DNA of 64,000 nt from Streptomyces sp. L-9-10 (GTDB lineage: Bacteria; Actinomycetota; Actinomycetes; Streptomycetales; Streptomycetaceae): the NCBI RefSeq assembly GCF_004151105.1, contig NZ_PHRF01000162.1, positions 1 through 64,000 of the forward strand. The letters run 5' to 3'. Below are positions 7,712-16,045 of this stretch, one piece after another. Position 1 is the first letter of the stretch. Every line of letters starts with the position of its first letter. The notes beneath the pieces were generated by a model. The model was not told where the DNA came from. It saw nothing but the letters and a program-made list of their open reading frames with translations, and did no database searches. Both the position numbers and the translations under genes were made by a program.

Positions 7712-8622
7712 CCCTTCACCGCCCCCGCGCTGAAGCCGGTGATCAGCCACTTCTGGATGAACGCGAAGACGATGACGACCGGCACGGCGGAGATCACACC
7801 GCCCGCGGCGAGCGCCCCGAAGTCCACACTGTCCGCCCCGATGAGCGTGGACAGGCCGACCGGGATCGTCTGCTTGTCCTGGTCCATCAGGAACATCAGC
7901 GCGAAGAGGAAGTGGTTCCAGCTGTGGACGAAGGCGAAGGAGCCGACGGCGATCAGACCGGGCCGCAGCATGGGCAGGACGACGATACGGAACGCCTGGA
8001 ACCGTGAGCAGCCGTCCACCCAGGCCGCCTCCTCCAGGGAGTACGGCACATTCTTGATGAAGCCGCTGATCAGGATGATCGACAGCGGCAGCTGGAAGAC
8101 CGTCTCCGCGATGACCACGCTCAGCGGGGAGTTGATCAGCGACAGGTTCTTGAAGATCTGGAAGAGCGGGACGAGCATCAGCGCGCCCGGGATGAACTGC
8201 GAGCACAGCAGCGCCAGCATGAAGCCCTGCTTGATACGGAAGTCGAAGCGCGCCAGGGCGTAGCCGCCGGCCAGCGCGACCCCCGTCGTACAGATCAGGG
8301 TGAAGACCCCGATCAGCGCGCTGTTCTGGAAGAAGACCGAGAAACTGCGTTCGTTCCAGACCTTCTCGAAGTGGTCGAAGGTGACCGGCCACGGCACCAG
8401 CGAGGTGGAGCCGGCGGGCCGCAGCGAGAAGAGCAGCATCCAGTAGAAGGGGACGAGCGTGAAGAGCAGATAGAGGCCGAGCGGCAGATAGATCTGCCAC
8501 CGGGGGACCTCGTCGAAGGCCCGTTCGCGCCGCCCGCGCCGCCTCCGCCGCGGGGGCGGGGACTTCCGGCCGCCGTCCGCGGGCGCGGCGGGCAGGCCCT
8601 TCTCGGTCATGACAGCGGTCAC
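7708..8622 (-). CDS. Carbohydrate ABC transporter permease (MalG type)
   Basis: Inner-membrane subunit of the CUT1 importer. An Arg-rich cytoplasmic N-terminus is followed by about six membrane segments starting at IYLPLGLYLLFTLVPFYW. The EAA loop that docks the ATPase reads EEAAWVDGCSRFQAFRIVVLP. GTG 8622 was preferred because it overlaps the upstream permease stop as GTGA; ATG 8610 is an alternative four codons in. Its stop overlaps the Gfo/Idh start. It works with the MalF-type partner and the lipoprotein at 3.0-4.4 kb. Confidence 0.9.
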   Translation of the reverse strand: MTAVMTEKGLPAAPADGGRKSPPPRRRRRGRRERAFDEVPRWQIYLPLGLYLLFTLVPFYWMLLFSLRPAGSTSLVPWPVTFDHFEKVWNERSFSVFFQNSALIGVFTLICTTGVALAGGYALARFDFRIKQGFMLALLCSQFIPGALMLVPLFQIFKNLSLINSPLSVVIAETVFQLPLSIILISGFIKNVPYSLEEAAWVDGCSRFQAFRIVVLPMLRPGLIAVGSFAFVHSWNHFLFALMFLMDQDKQTIPVGLSTLIGADSVDFGALAAGGVISAVPVVIVFAFIQKWLITGFSAGAVKG

Positions 8623-9590
8623 TTGTGGTCGCCTCCGAACTTGCTCAGGCGGAGATAGAGGATCGAGCAGAAGAGGAGGATCGCGAAGGCGACGGTCGTC
8701 AGCGCGGTCGCGTAGCCGAAGTCGTGTGCCTCGAAGCCGGTGACGGCCACATACAGCGGCAGTGTGGTGGTGACACCGGCGGGGCCGCCCTCGGTGAGCG
8801 TCAGCAGCAGATCGACGTTGTTGAACTCCCACACGGCGCGCAGCAGCGTGGAGAGGATGATCGCGTCCCTGAGGTGGGGGAGTGTGATGTGGAAGAACTG
8901 CCGGAACCTGTTCGCCCCGTCGACCGAGGCCGCCTCGTAGAGATCGCCGGGGATGGACTGGAGATCGGCGAGGATGAGGATCGCGAAGAACGGCACACCG
9001 CGCCAGAGTTCGGCCAGTACGGCGGCCCAGAAGACGGTGCCGGTGTCGGAGAGCACGGAGGAGCCGTACTCACCGATGCCCGCGTCCGCGAGATAGCGGC
9101 CGACGCCCGTGGACGGGTTGTAGAGCAGCAGCCAGATGGTCGTTGTCAGTACGCCGGAGACGGCCCAGGGCGAGAAGACCAGGGCGCGGGCCGCGGCGCG
9201 GCCCATGAAGGTCTGGTTGACGAGCAGCGCCAGCACCAGCCCCAGGGCCAGTTGGAGCGTGACCTCCGTGACGACCCATTTACCGCTGAAGACGAGGCTG
9301 TCCCAGAACAGCGGATCGTCGGTGAGGATCCGCCGGAAGTTGTCGAGTCCGGCGAAGCCGTTCCGCCAGGGCTTGGTGACGTTGTGGTTCTGGAGGCTGT
9401 AGTAGAAGACGCTGAGCATCGGATAGGCGATGAATCCCAGCATCAGCAGTCCGGCGGGGGCGATCAGCAGATACGGGAGACGGCGTGGTGTGGCTCCCGT
9501 ACGGCGCCCCGGCTTCCCGGGCTTCCCCGGTTTCCCGGGGGTCCGGGGCGGTGGAGCCCCGGGTGAGTCCTGCGCCACAGCTGAGGCCAT
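8619..9590 (-). CDS. Carbohydrate ABC transporter permease (MalF type)
   Basis: First gene of the second transcription block of the pectin locus. It has 323 residues with six predicted membrane segments and the EAA motif EAASVDGANRFRQFFHITLP. The cytoplasmic N-terminus contains an unusual GKPGKPGKPG triple repeat before the first membrane helix. ATG 9590 begins the family homology; upstream sequence in frame belongs to the intergenic region and to antisense of the dehydratase gene. A GAAGCGCTTC palindrome lies 24 bp upstream and probably controls this block. Confidence 0.9.
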   Translation of the reverse strand: MASAVAQDSPGAPPPRTPGKPGKPGKPGRRTGATPRRLPYLLIAPAGLLMLGFIAYPMLSVFYYSLQNHNVTKPWRNGFAGLDNFRRILTDDPLFWDSLVFSGKWVVTEVTLQLALGLVLALLVNQTFMGRAAARALVFSPWAVSGVLTTTIWLLLYNPSTGVGRYLADAGIGEYGSSVLSDTGTVFWAAVLAELWRGVPFFAILILADLQSIPGDLYEAASVDGANRFRQFFHITLPHLRDAIILSTLLRAVWEFNNVDLLLTLTEGGPAGVTTTLPLYVAVTGFEAHDFGYATALTTVAFAILLFCSILYLRLSKFGGDHK

Positions 9591-9613
9591 GACTGCTTCT
9601 CCGTTCCGTTGGT

Positions 9614-9623
9614 GAAGCGCTTC
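9614..9623. promoter_or_regulatory. GAAGCGCTTC operator upstream of the ABC permeases
   Basis: A perfect 10-bp palindrome of the form bound by LacI-family sugar regulators. It lies 24 bp before the MalF-type start. A near copy, GAAGCGCTTT, lies at 13271-13280 upstream of the GntR gene. No LacI gene is in the window, so the regulator would be encoded elsewhere (inference). Confidence 0.5.
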
Positions 9624-9731
9624 GCAGACGGTGTTCGACAGGTCGAACCGGTGGATCGGGCGAATGAGGGGGCGGACGTTGGGGACGATGAGGGGGCGGA
9701 GGGGGAGACGATGAGGGGGGCGGACGAGGAT

Positions 9732-9791
9732 GGGCGGTCGTGCGACGGGCGGTCGTGCGAGGGGTGGTCGTGCGCGGGGTGGTCGTGCGCG
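9732..9791. repeat. Four 15-bp tandem repeats
   Basis: Four direct copies of GGGYGGTCGTGCGMS, starting at 9732, 9747, 9762 and 9777, in the gap between the IlvD-type gene and the permeases. The last copy ends 9 bp from the IlvD stop. No hairpin follows; function unknown. Confidence 0.8.
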
Positions 9792-9799
9792 GGGCCGTC

Positions 9800-11614
9800 T
9801 CAGCCCACGTACGGGTCGGGCACCTCGCCGGGCTTCGCCAGGAAGGTGAAGTCGCAGCCGGTGTCGGCCTGGGTGATCTGTTCGTTGTAGAGCGCGCCGT
9901 AACCGCGCTGGTAGCGCTCGGGCGGCGGTGTCCACTCGCTTCGCCGCCGCGCCAACTCCTCGTCCGACAGGTGGAGATGGAGACTGCGGGCGCCGACGTC
10001 GAGCGTGATCGTGTCGCCGGTGCGCACGAGCGCGAGCGGCCCGCCGACATAGGACTCGGGCGCGATGTGCAGCACGCACGCGCCGTAACTCGTGCCGCTC
10101 ATCCGGGCGTCGGAGATCCGGACCATGTCGCGCACCCCCTGCTTGAGGAGATAGTCCGGGATCGGCAGCATCCCGTACTCCGGCATGCCGGGCCCGCCCT
10201 TGGGGCCCGCGTTGCGCAGCACCAGCACATGATCGGGGGTGATGCCGAGCTGCGGGTCGTTGATGGTCCGCTGCATCGTCCGGTAGTCGTCGAAGACCAC
10301 CGCGGGACCGGTGTGCCTGAGCAGGCGCGGTTCGGCGGCGATGTGCTTGATGACCGCGCCGTCGGGACAGAGATTGCCGCGCAGGACCGCCACCCCGCCC
10401 TCCGGTGCGAGCGGGTTGTCGCGCGGCCGGATCACCTCCGGATCGTGGACGAGCGCGCCGTCGAGCTGTTCCCGCAGGGTGGGGTGCGCGACGGTCGGCC
10501 GGTCCAGGTGCAGGATGTCCGTCAGCCGCCCCAGGAACGCGGGCAGCCCGCCGGCGAAGTGGAAGTCCTCCATCAGATACCGGCCGCCGGGACGGAGGTT
10601 CGCCAGCACCGGCACCGTACGCGCGGTCCTGTCGAAGTCGTCGAGGGTGAGCCGGATGCCCGAGCGTCCCGCCATCGCGATCAGATGGATCACCGCGTTC
10701 GTCGAGCCGCCCAGCGCGAGGACGGTGGCCACCGCGTCCTCGTACGCCTCCCGGGTCAGGATCTTCGAGAGCCGCAGATCGTGGCGTACCAGCTCCACCA
10801 CGCGTCGGCCGGACGCCGCGGCCATCCGGTCGTGTCCGGAGTCCACGGCCGGGATCGAGGAGGCCCCGGGCATGGTGACGCCCAGCGCCTCGGCGGCGGC
10901 GGTGAGCGTGGAGGCGGTGCCCATGGTCATGCAGTGGCCGGGCGACCGGGCCAGGCCGTTCTCCAGCTCGGCCATCTCGGCGTCGCCGATCAGCCCGGCG
11001 CGCTTGTCGTCCCAGTACTTCCACATGTCCGTGCCCGAGCCGAGCACTTCGTTGCGCCAGTGCCCCGGCAGCATGGGCCCGGCGGGTACGAAGACGGCCG
11101 GCAGATCGACGCTGGCCGCGCCCATCAACAGCGCCGGTGTCGTCTTGTCGCAGCCGCCCATCAGCACCGCGCCGTCGACCGGATAGGAGCGGAGCAACTC
11201 CTCCGTCTCCATCGCCAGCAGATTGCGGTAGAGCATGGGCGTGGGCTTCTGGAACGTCTCGGAGAGCGTGGAGACGGGGAACTCCAGCGGGAATCCGCCG
11301 GCCTGCCACACCCCCCGCTTCACCGCCTGCGCGCGCTCCCGCAGATGGACATGGCAGGGGTTGATGTCGGACCAGGTGTTGAGGATCGCGATGACCGGCT
11401 TGCCCAGATGCTCCTCGGGGAGGTAGCCGAGCTGGCGGGTGCGGGCGCGGTGGCTGAAGGAGCGGAGGCCGGTCGATCCGTCGCCGCCGTACCAGCGATG
11501 ACTGCGCAGGTCCTCGGGGCGTACGGTCGGGCCCTCGGGCTCCGCGGTTCCGTCGGGGCGTCGCGCCGTCCCGTCGGCCGGCCGGCCGGTCGCGCCCTCT
11601 CGCCGTACGGTCAT
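9800..11614 (-). CDS. IlvD/Edd family sugar-acid dehydratase
   Basis: Iron-sulfur dehydratase of 604 residues. The three cluster Cys lie in NPCHVHL (about residue 87), GGCDKTTPA (about 155) and GHCMTMGTAST (about 228). The N-terminal RSHRWYGGDGSTGLRSFSHRA resembles the L-arabinonate/D-xylonate dehydratase branch rather than housekeeping IlvD. These convert an aldonate to a 2-keto-3-deoxy acid. Its ATG overlaps the stop of the DapA-type gene as ATGA, and the two steps are consecutive in non-phosphorylating pentose pathways that end in 2-oxoglutarate semialdehyde. L-arabinose from pectin side chains is the likeliest source; other aldonates are possible. Confidence 0.88.
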   Translation of the reverse strand: MTVRREGATGRPADGTARRPDGTAEPEGPTVRPEDLRSHRWYGGDGSTGLRSFSHRARTRQLGYLPEEHLGKPVIAILNTWSDINPCHVHLRERAQAVKRGVWQAGGFPLEFPVSTLSETFQKPTPMLYRNLLAMETEELLRSYPVDGAVLMGGCDKTTPALLMGAASVDLPAVFVPAGPMLPGHWRNEVLGSGTDMWKYWDDKRAGLIGDAEMAELENGLARSPGHCMTMGTASTLTAAAEALGVTMPGASSIPAVDSGHDRMAAASGRRVVELVRHDLRLSKILTREAYEDAVATVLALGGSTNAVIHLIAMAGRSGIRLTLDDFDRTARTVPVLANLRPGGRYLMEDFHFAGGLPAFLGRLTDILHLDRPTVAHPTLREQLDGALVHDPEVIRPRDNPLAPEGGVAVLRGNLCPDGAVIKHIAAEPRLLRHTGPAVVFDDYRTMQRTINDPQLGITPDHVLVLRNAGPKGGPGMPEYGMLPIPDYLLKQGVRDMVRISDARMSGTSYGACVLHIAPESYVGGPLALVRTGDTITLDVGARSLHLHLSDEELARRRSEWTPPPERYQRGYGALYNEQITQADTGCDFTFLAKPGEVPDPYVG

Positions 11615-12525
11615 ATCGCCCACCCCGCCACCATCGCGGCCACCTCGGCGCGCCGCTCCTCGGGCAGGGCGCGGCTCGGCGGGCGGATGTCGCGCCGGCA
11701 CAGGCCGAGCGCGGCCAGCGCCTCCTTGACCACCGTCACGTTGTCGGCGGACTGCCGCGCGGCCCGCAGCTCCTCGAACGGCCTGATCTGCTCCCACACC
11801 TTCATGGCGGCCGCGTAGTCCCCGGCCCGCAGCGCCTCCAGCATCCCCAGCGAGACGGCCGGGGCGACATTGACGAGGCCCGAGGTGAAGCCGGTGGCAC
11901 CGCCCGCGAAGTACGAGGGCGCGTACAGCTCGGCGAGCCCCGCGACCCAGACGAACCGCTCCAGACCCGCGTCCCGCGCGAAGGCCGCGAAGCCCGCCGC
12001 GTCCGGTACGGCGTACTTCGCCCCGATGACATTGGGGCACAGCTCCCCGAGCGCCGCGAGTCCCGCACCGCTCAGCTGCGGGTTGCGGATGTACGGGACG
12101 ACGCCCAGCTCGGGCACCGCGTCCGCGATGGTGCGGTGGTAGTCGATCCAGCCGGCCTGCGAGACGTAGGGATGGACGGGCTGATGGACCATCACCATCC
12201 CGGCCCCGGCCTCGCGGGCGTGCCGCGCCGCGGCCACCGCCGTCGGCAGGTCGAGGCCGATGCCGACCAGCACGGAGGCCCGGCCCGCCGCCTCCTCGAT
12301 GGTCAGCTCGGTGACGACGCGGCGCTCGTCGGGGCTGAGCGCGTAGTACTCACCGGTGTTGCCGTTCGGGGTGAGGGTGCGGACGCCGCCGTCGAGCAGC
12401 CGGCGCAGCAGGGCGCGATGGGCGGTGATGTCGAGCGTGTCGTCGTCGCCGAACGGGGTGACGGGGATCGCCACGACATCGGCGAGCGCGTCCCGCGAGG
12501 AGGCGAGATCGGGGCTGGTCGTCAT
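11611..12525 (-). CDS. DapA-family 2-keto-3-deoxy sugar-acid dehydratase or aldolase
   Basis: Class I Schiff-base enzyme of the dihydrodipicolinate synthase/N-acetylneuraminate lyase family, 304 residues. The catalytic Lys is in IGAKYAV (about residue 170) and the partner Tyr in PYIRNP (about 145). NGNTGEYYALSPDER replaces the GTTGE loop of true DapA and resembles 2-keto-3-deoxy-L-arabinonate dehydratases; 5-dehydro-4-deoxyglucarate dehydratase (KdgD), which would fit galacturonate, is a second option. Its ATG overlaps the GntR stop, and its stop overlaps the IlvD start, so regulator and both enzymes are coupled. Confidence 0.85.
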   Translation of the reverse strand: MTTSPDLASSRDALADVVAIPVTPFGDDDTLDITAHRALLRRLLDGGVRTLTPNGNTGEYYALSPDERRVVTELTIEEAAGRASVLVGIGLDLPTAVAAARHAREAGAGMVMVHQPVHPYVSQAGWIDYHRTIADAVPELGVVPYIRNPQLSGAGLAALGELCPNVIGAKYAVPDAAGFAAFARDAGLERFVWVAGLAELYAPSYFAGGATGFTSGLVNVAPAVSLGMLEALRAGDYAAAMKVWEQIRPFEELRAARQSADNVTVVKEALAALGLCRRDIRPPSRALPEERRAEVAAMVAGWAI

Positions 12526-13166
12526 GCGTGGTCTCCCTCGGGGAACGCCCGCTGTACGAACGAGGCGATGTGGTCGTGCAGGGCACGTGCGGCGCCGTCG
12601 GCGTCACCGGCGAGCGCGAGCCGCAGGATCTCCCGGTGCTCCCCGGCCTCCTGCTCCCAGGACGGGACGGCGGCCCACGCGACGGTCGAGACGAGAGCCG
12701 CCTGGTCCCGTACCTCGTCGAGCATCCGGGCCAGCAGCGGATTGCCGCAGGGGAGATACAGCGCCCGGTGGAACTCCCTGTTGGCGAGGGAGCGCTCGGC
12801 CCGGTCCGCCGCTTCGTCGGCCTTGACCAGGGCTTCCCTGGCGGGCTCCAGCGAGGCGCGAAGGGTCAGCGAGCGGCGGAGCGCCTCCGGCTCCAGCAAC
12901 AGCCGTACGTCATACACCTCGTGGGCCATCGCCGCGTCGACCGCACGGACGGTGACACCCTTGAACTGGCTCATCACGACGAGGCCGGTGCCCGCCAGGG
13001 TCTTCAGCGCCTCCCGCACCGGAGTCTTCGACACCCCGAATTGCGCGGCCAGTTCGGTCTCGACCAGGGCCTGACCGGGGCTGAGGCCGCCGGTGAGGAT
13101 GCCGTGTTTGATCGCTTCCAGAACGTACTGGGTGCGGGAGGGGATCGGACTCGGGGCGAAGGCCAT
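12522..13166 (-). CDS. GntR-family regulator, FadR subfamily (FCD domain)
   Basis: 214-residue regulator: an N-terminal winged helix (TQYVLEAIKHGILTGGLSPGQAL, then FGVSKTPVREALKTLAGTGLV) and an all-helical FCD ligand domain with metal-binding His positions (EFHRALY, EHREIL). It heads the operon with the two dehydratases, and such regulators typically repress their operon until a sugar acid binds. ATG 13166 starts family homology; the frame is open 24 codons further. Two palindromes at 13189-13211 upstream are its likely operators. Confidence 0.88.
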   Translation of the reverse strand: MAFAPSPIPSRTQYVLEAIKHGILTGGLSPGQALVETELAAQFGVSKTPVREALKTLAGTGLVVMSQFKGVTVRAVDAAMAHEVYDVRLLLEPEALRRSLTLRASLEPAREALVKADEAADRAERSLANREFHRALYLPCGNPLLARMLDEVRDQAALVSTVAWAAVPSWEQEAGEHREILRLALAGDADGAARALHDHIASFVQRAFPEGDHA

Positions 13167-13188
13167 GGGCGCTCTCACATCTCGTGTC

Positions 13189-13211
13189 TCATATATGACG
13201 TACGAAGTACG
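13189..13211. promoter_or_regulatory. Paired palindromes upstream of the GntR gene
   Basis: TCATATATGA (13189-13198) is a perfect palindrome, immediately followed by CGTAC-GAA-GTACG (13199-13211), an inverted repeat with a 3-nt centre. They lie 22-45 bp upstream of the GntR start in unusually AT-rich sequence, suiting autorepression. Which of the two the regulator binds is not known. Confidence 0.55.
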
Positions 13212-13270
13212 ACGCGATGAAGCTAGAGCCGGTCCCAATGTTTCGTCAATGCTTCGCGCAGAAGTTTGGT

Positions 13271-13280
13271 GAAGCGCTTT
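13271..13280. promoter_or_regulatory. GAAGCGCTTT half-conserved LacI-type box
   Basis: The 8-bp palindrome AAGCGCTT flanked by G and T. It resembles the perfect GAAGCGCTTC at 9614-9623 and lies about 105 bp upstream of the GntR start, so both blocks of the pectin locus may share a second regulator (inference). Confidence 0.35.
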
Positions 13281-13288
13281 CTACGAAG

Positions 13289-13378
13289 TGCGCGGCGCGA
13301 TCCGGCGTGCGGACGCGGCGCGATCCGGCGTGCGGACGCGGCGCGATCCGGCGTGCGGACGCGGCGCGATCCGGCGAG
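13289..13378. repeat. 23-bp tandem repeat, nearly four copies
   Basis: GATCCGGCGTGCGGACGCGG plus three bases repeats exactly every 23 bp, starting at 13299, 13322, 13345 and 13368 (the last partial), with a partial unit before 13299. It lies in the leader between the GntR and LysE genes. Because 23 is not a multiple of three it is not coding. Possible slippage product. Confidence 0.9.
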
Positions 13379-13417
13379 CGGAAAAGGGCTGCGGGCGCGA
13401 GCCGTCCCCGTGCTTAC

Positions 13418-14065
13418 ATGGGCCTCATGGTGTCCACCGACCGACTGCTGGCGTTCGCGGCCATGTCGTTCCTGCTGATCGTGATCCCCGGCCCCAGCGT
13501 GCTGTTCGTGATCGGGCGGGCCCTGGCACAGGGGCGCCGGGCCGCGCTGACCACGGTCGTGGGGAACACGCTCGGAGCCTGCGTACTCGTCGTGGCCGTG
13601 GCCCTCGGGGTCGGCGCCGTCGTGGAGCGCTCGGTGCTCGTCTTCACGACGCTGAAGCTCGTGGGCGCCGCGTACTTGGTGTACCTCGGTGTCAAGGCGG
13701 TGCGGCAACGCGGATCGATGCGCGCCGCGTTCGCCGGTGAGGGTCCCGCGCACAGCGGCCTGCGCACGGTGTGGGAAGGGTTCGCGGTCGGCGTGGCGAA
13801 CCCCAAGACCATGGTGTTCTTCGCGGCCGTACTGCCCCAGTTCGTCGACCGCGAGCGGGGCCACGCCACGGTTCAGATGCTCTTGCTCGGGCTGGTCTTC
13901 AACGTCATCGCACTGGCCTGCGACAGCGCATGGGGACTGGTCGCGGCCACCACACGGAGCTGGTTCGCCCGCTCACCGCGGCGGCTCTCCCTGGTCGGCG
14001 GTGCGGGTGGGCTCACGATGATCGGCCTCGGCGTCACGGTCGCCACGACGGGCCACAAGGAGTAG
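13418..14065 (+). CDS. LysE/RhtB-family amino-acid exporter
   Basis: 215-residue membrane protein with about six hydrophobic segments. It shows the family signature IPGPSVLFVIGRALAQGRRAAL near residue 20 and the conserved GVANPKTMVFFAAVLPQF in the middle. Such carriers export lysine, threonine, homoserine or related compounds. ATG 13418 and ATG 13427 are both close to the start of homology; no strong ribosome site separates them. The frame is open 200 nt upstream but runs through the 23-bp repeats. Monocistronic by position, 37 bp before cutA. Confidence 0.85.
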   Translation: MGLMVSTDRLLAFAAMSFLLIVIPGPSVLFVIGRALAQGRRAALTTVVGNTLGACVLVVAVALGVGAVVERSVLVFTTLKLVGAAYLVYLGVKAVRQRGSMRAAFAGEGPAHSGLRTVWEGFAVGVANPKTMVFFAAVLPQFVDRERGHATVQMLLLGLVFNVIALACDSAWGLVAATTRSWFARSPRRLSLVGGAGGLTMIGLGVTVATTGHKE

Positions 14066-14102
14066 CGCTTCAGGCGTAGGTGTGCCGCGTTAGGCTCGGC
14101 GC

Positions 14103-14435
14103 ATGGTTGATCTGCTTCAGGTGTCGACGGCGACGGAGAACCGGGAGGAGGCCGAGAGGCTGGCACGCTCGGTGGTGGAAGGGCGGCTCGCGGCCGGTGC
14201 CCAGATCGTCGGGCCCGTGATCTCCACCTTCTGGCATCAGGGCGAGTTCGGGACCGCGGAGGAGTGGCAGCTCTTGTTCAAGACCCGCGCCGATCGTTAT
14301 GCCGATCTTGAGGGGCATTTGCTGCGGCACCATCCGTGGAAGAACCCGGAAATCTCGGCTGTGCCGATCGTCGCGGGATCGGATGCCTATCTGCGGTGGG
14401 TGGAAAAGACCACGGACCTGGACTCTGCGGACTGA
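14103..14435 (+). CDS. cutA: CutA1-family divalent ion tolerance protein
   Basis: Small trimeric cytoplasmic protein of 110 residues, normal length for CutA1. Family features are the N-terminal QVSTATENREEAERLARSVVEGRLAA, the middle STFWHQGEF (usually YWWxGK) and the C-terminal EISAVPIVAGSDAYLRWV. Its role in metal tolerance is poorly defined in the family. It lies downstream of lysE in the same direction and converges with the HTH-TPR gene, whose corrected stop is only 4 bp away. Confidence 0.9.
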   Translation: MVDLLQVSTATENREEAERLARSVVEGRLAAGAQIVGPVISTFWHQGEFGTAEEWQLLFKTRADRYADLEGHLLRHHPWKNPEISAVPIVAGSDAYLRWVEKTTDLDSAD

Positions 14436-14439
14436 CCTC

Positions 14440-15776
14440 TCAGGGTTTCGCTCTTTCTGGAACGTCGGCCACAGCCGGCACGTCGTAGTGATCCCTGAGC
14501 TGTCGAAGGATCGGAGCCAGACGCGCGCGCGGTCGCACGGAGGCAACCCCGGCTGACAGTTCAGAGCGCGGCCGGTGACAGCGGCAGCCTGTTCGACTTC
14601 TCCGGCGGCCAGGTAGGAGTCGGCGAGCCACGAGAGATAAAGGCTCTTGTCGCGTGCGTGGGTGTTGTCGTATCGCGCCAGCACGTCTTCCAGGACAGGG
14701 ACCGCGCGAAGTGGCCGGCGTAGTTCGGTCCAGCATCGTCCGGTCATGACCTGGAGTTCATTGCGGTCCACCCAGGCTGCCCAGTCGGGTTGGGGGTTTT
14801 TGTTTCCTTCGCTGAGTGCGGCTTCGGCGGCGTCGAGTGCGCGTTCCGTCTCGCCGGCGTTCCCAGAGATGGCATAAGTCCACGCGAGTCGTTCATTCAG
14901 CAGAGCGCGAACGCCGGGGGCGGCGTCCGGGCCCGCGACGTGGCACGCCTGAATGGCCGTTTCTGTACCTGCCGTGTGGTCGGCATCGACTCTCTGATAA
15001 GCGAGGAAGGCGAGAGCGTTTCCAGCGAGCGAGGCGTCTCCCGATTCCACGGCGGCTTGGCGGCTGTCCTCGTAGAGACTGCTGGCGTCGGCATGCTTGC
15101 CCGCATCGAATGCGGCCCATCCGGCCTGCTGCGCCTGTTCGGACAGGACCGACAGGAGAGCATGGCCCGTTGCCTCGGTGTAACTGCCGTCTCGAAGCAT
15201 CGTTTTGGTGGCTTGGTACTCGCCGAGATAGACACGGAATGTGTCGCCTCCGCCGAGGACGTCGTCGAGTCGACGCAATCGCGCGGCCCGCTGACGCAAC
15301 TGCACAGGTACTTTGCTGCCTACACGACGGCCGCAGCCGGCTTGAGCCAGGTCCGGCAGTCCTACGACCAATCCGGCCCCGGCCGAAGCTTTGAAGAACT
15401 CTCTGCGCAGCACTGTGCCTGTCTCCTCTCGATTGACGATCGCGTTCTCTGTTGGCCCGGCCGGGGCACGAGGGGGTGGGTTTGCCACTTCCCACTCGCG
15501 GGGAGCGAGACCGAGCAGGTCTCCCGGGATGCGTAAGGCATCCGCGATCTTCGCAATCTTGTCGAACGAGGTGATGCTGCCTCGGCCTCGCGCCAGTGCG
15601 CCTACCCGTTCCGGCTTGATATCGCACTCGGCGGCAATCTTCGAATAGCTGATCTTCGCCACCTCGCGCGCTAGTGAGAAGACAACGCCGAAGTCGTGAG
15701 CCGCAATCGCTGCTCGCATCTTTTGCTGCTCAAGAAGTTCGCCCGGTAGAGCTGTCGGCGGTTGGTAAGCGGTCAT
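14440..15776 (-). pseudogene. HTH-TPR transcriptional regulator with an apparent frameshift
   Basis: An XRE-type helix-turn-helix (about residues 30-80: YSKIAAECDIKPERVGALARGRG) followed by a TPR-like helical part, as in many Streptomyces regulators. The reading frame as given runs to 14070 and its last 120 or so codons are antisense to cutA and not protein-like. In another frame the natural end RARLAPILRQLRDHYDVPAV...AKP is open and stops at 14440, four bases from cutA. The frame changes at a CG run (14521-14532), and one lost CG pair would explain it. Real loss or sequencing error cannot be told apart. It diverges from the cassette at 16046-17660; a 25-bp palindrome lies between. Confidence 0.7.
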
Positions 15777-15986
15777 AGTGGTGCCCCATTGCGCCTGCTG
15801 GTGACAGTGTGTCCCACTCCCCTTCGCGTCAGCCTGCCCAACAAGGGGATACCCACGAACGAAATCCCCCCGATCGTGAACTGGCTATGGCGGCTGTTGT
15901 CGCCTTCCGCGTCCCGTCGTCGCGCGGTCGGTGCGAGCCGCGTGGAGTATCCGTATGTACCGGCACTGGGCCTGATGCGTGCACCT

Positions 15987-16011
15987 GATCCGTACGTCTG
16001 GCGTACGGATC
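15987..16011. promoter_or_regulatory. Perfect 25-bp inverted repeat, likely HTH-TPR regulator operator
   Basis: GATCCGTACG, five-base spacer, CGTACGGATC: ten perfect base pairs. It lies 35 bp before the ATG at 16046 and about 210 bp from the divergent regulator start. The placement suggests control of the small-protein/methyltransferase genes. A weaker half-site-like ATCCGTATGTAC occurs just upstream, near 15950. Confidence 0.6.
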
Positions 16012-16045
16012 CGATGTGCGACGCGCACTGGTCAGGGGTGACGGC

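Noticed and set aside
8619..11309. 896-codon frame joining the MalF-type permease with upstream sequence
   Set aside because: Only the last 323 codons are permease; the upstream part is an out-of-frame reading of the IlvD gene and the gap.
13289..13378. Coding repeat in an extended LysE start
   Set aside because: The 23-bp period changes frame at each copy, and the LysE domain starts after the repeat.
14070..14439. C-terminal extension of the HTH-TPR reading frame
   Set aside because: It is antisense to the clear cutA gene, has no family-like sequence, and a natural ending exists in another frame stopping at 14440.
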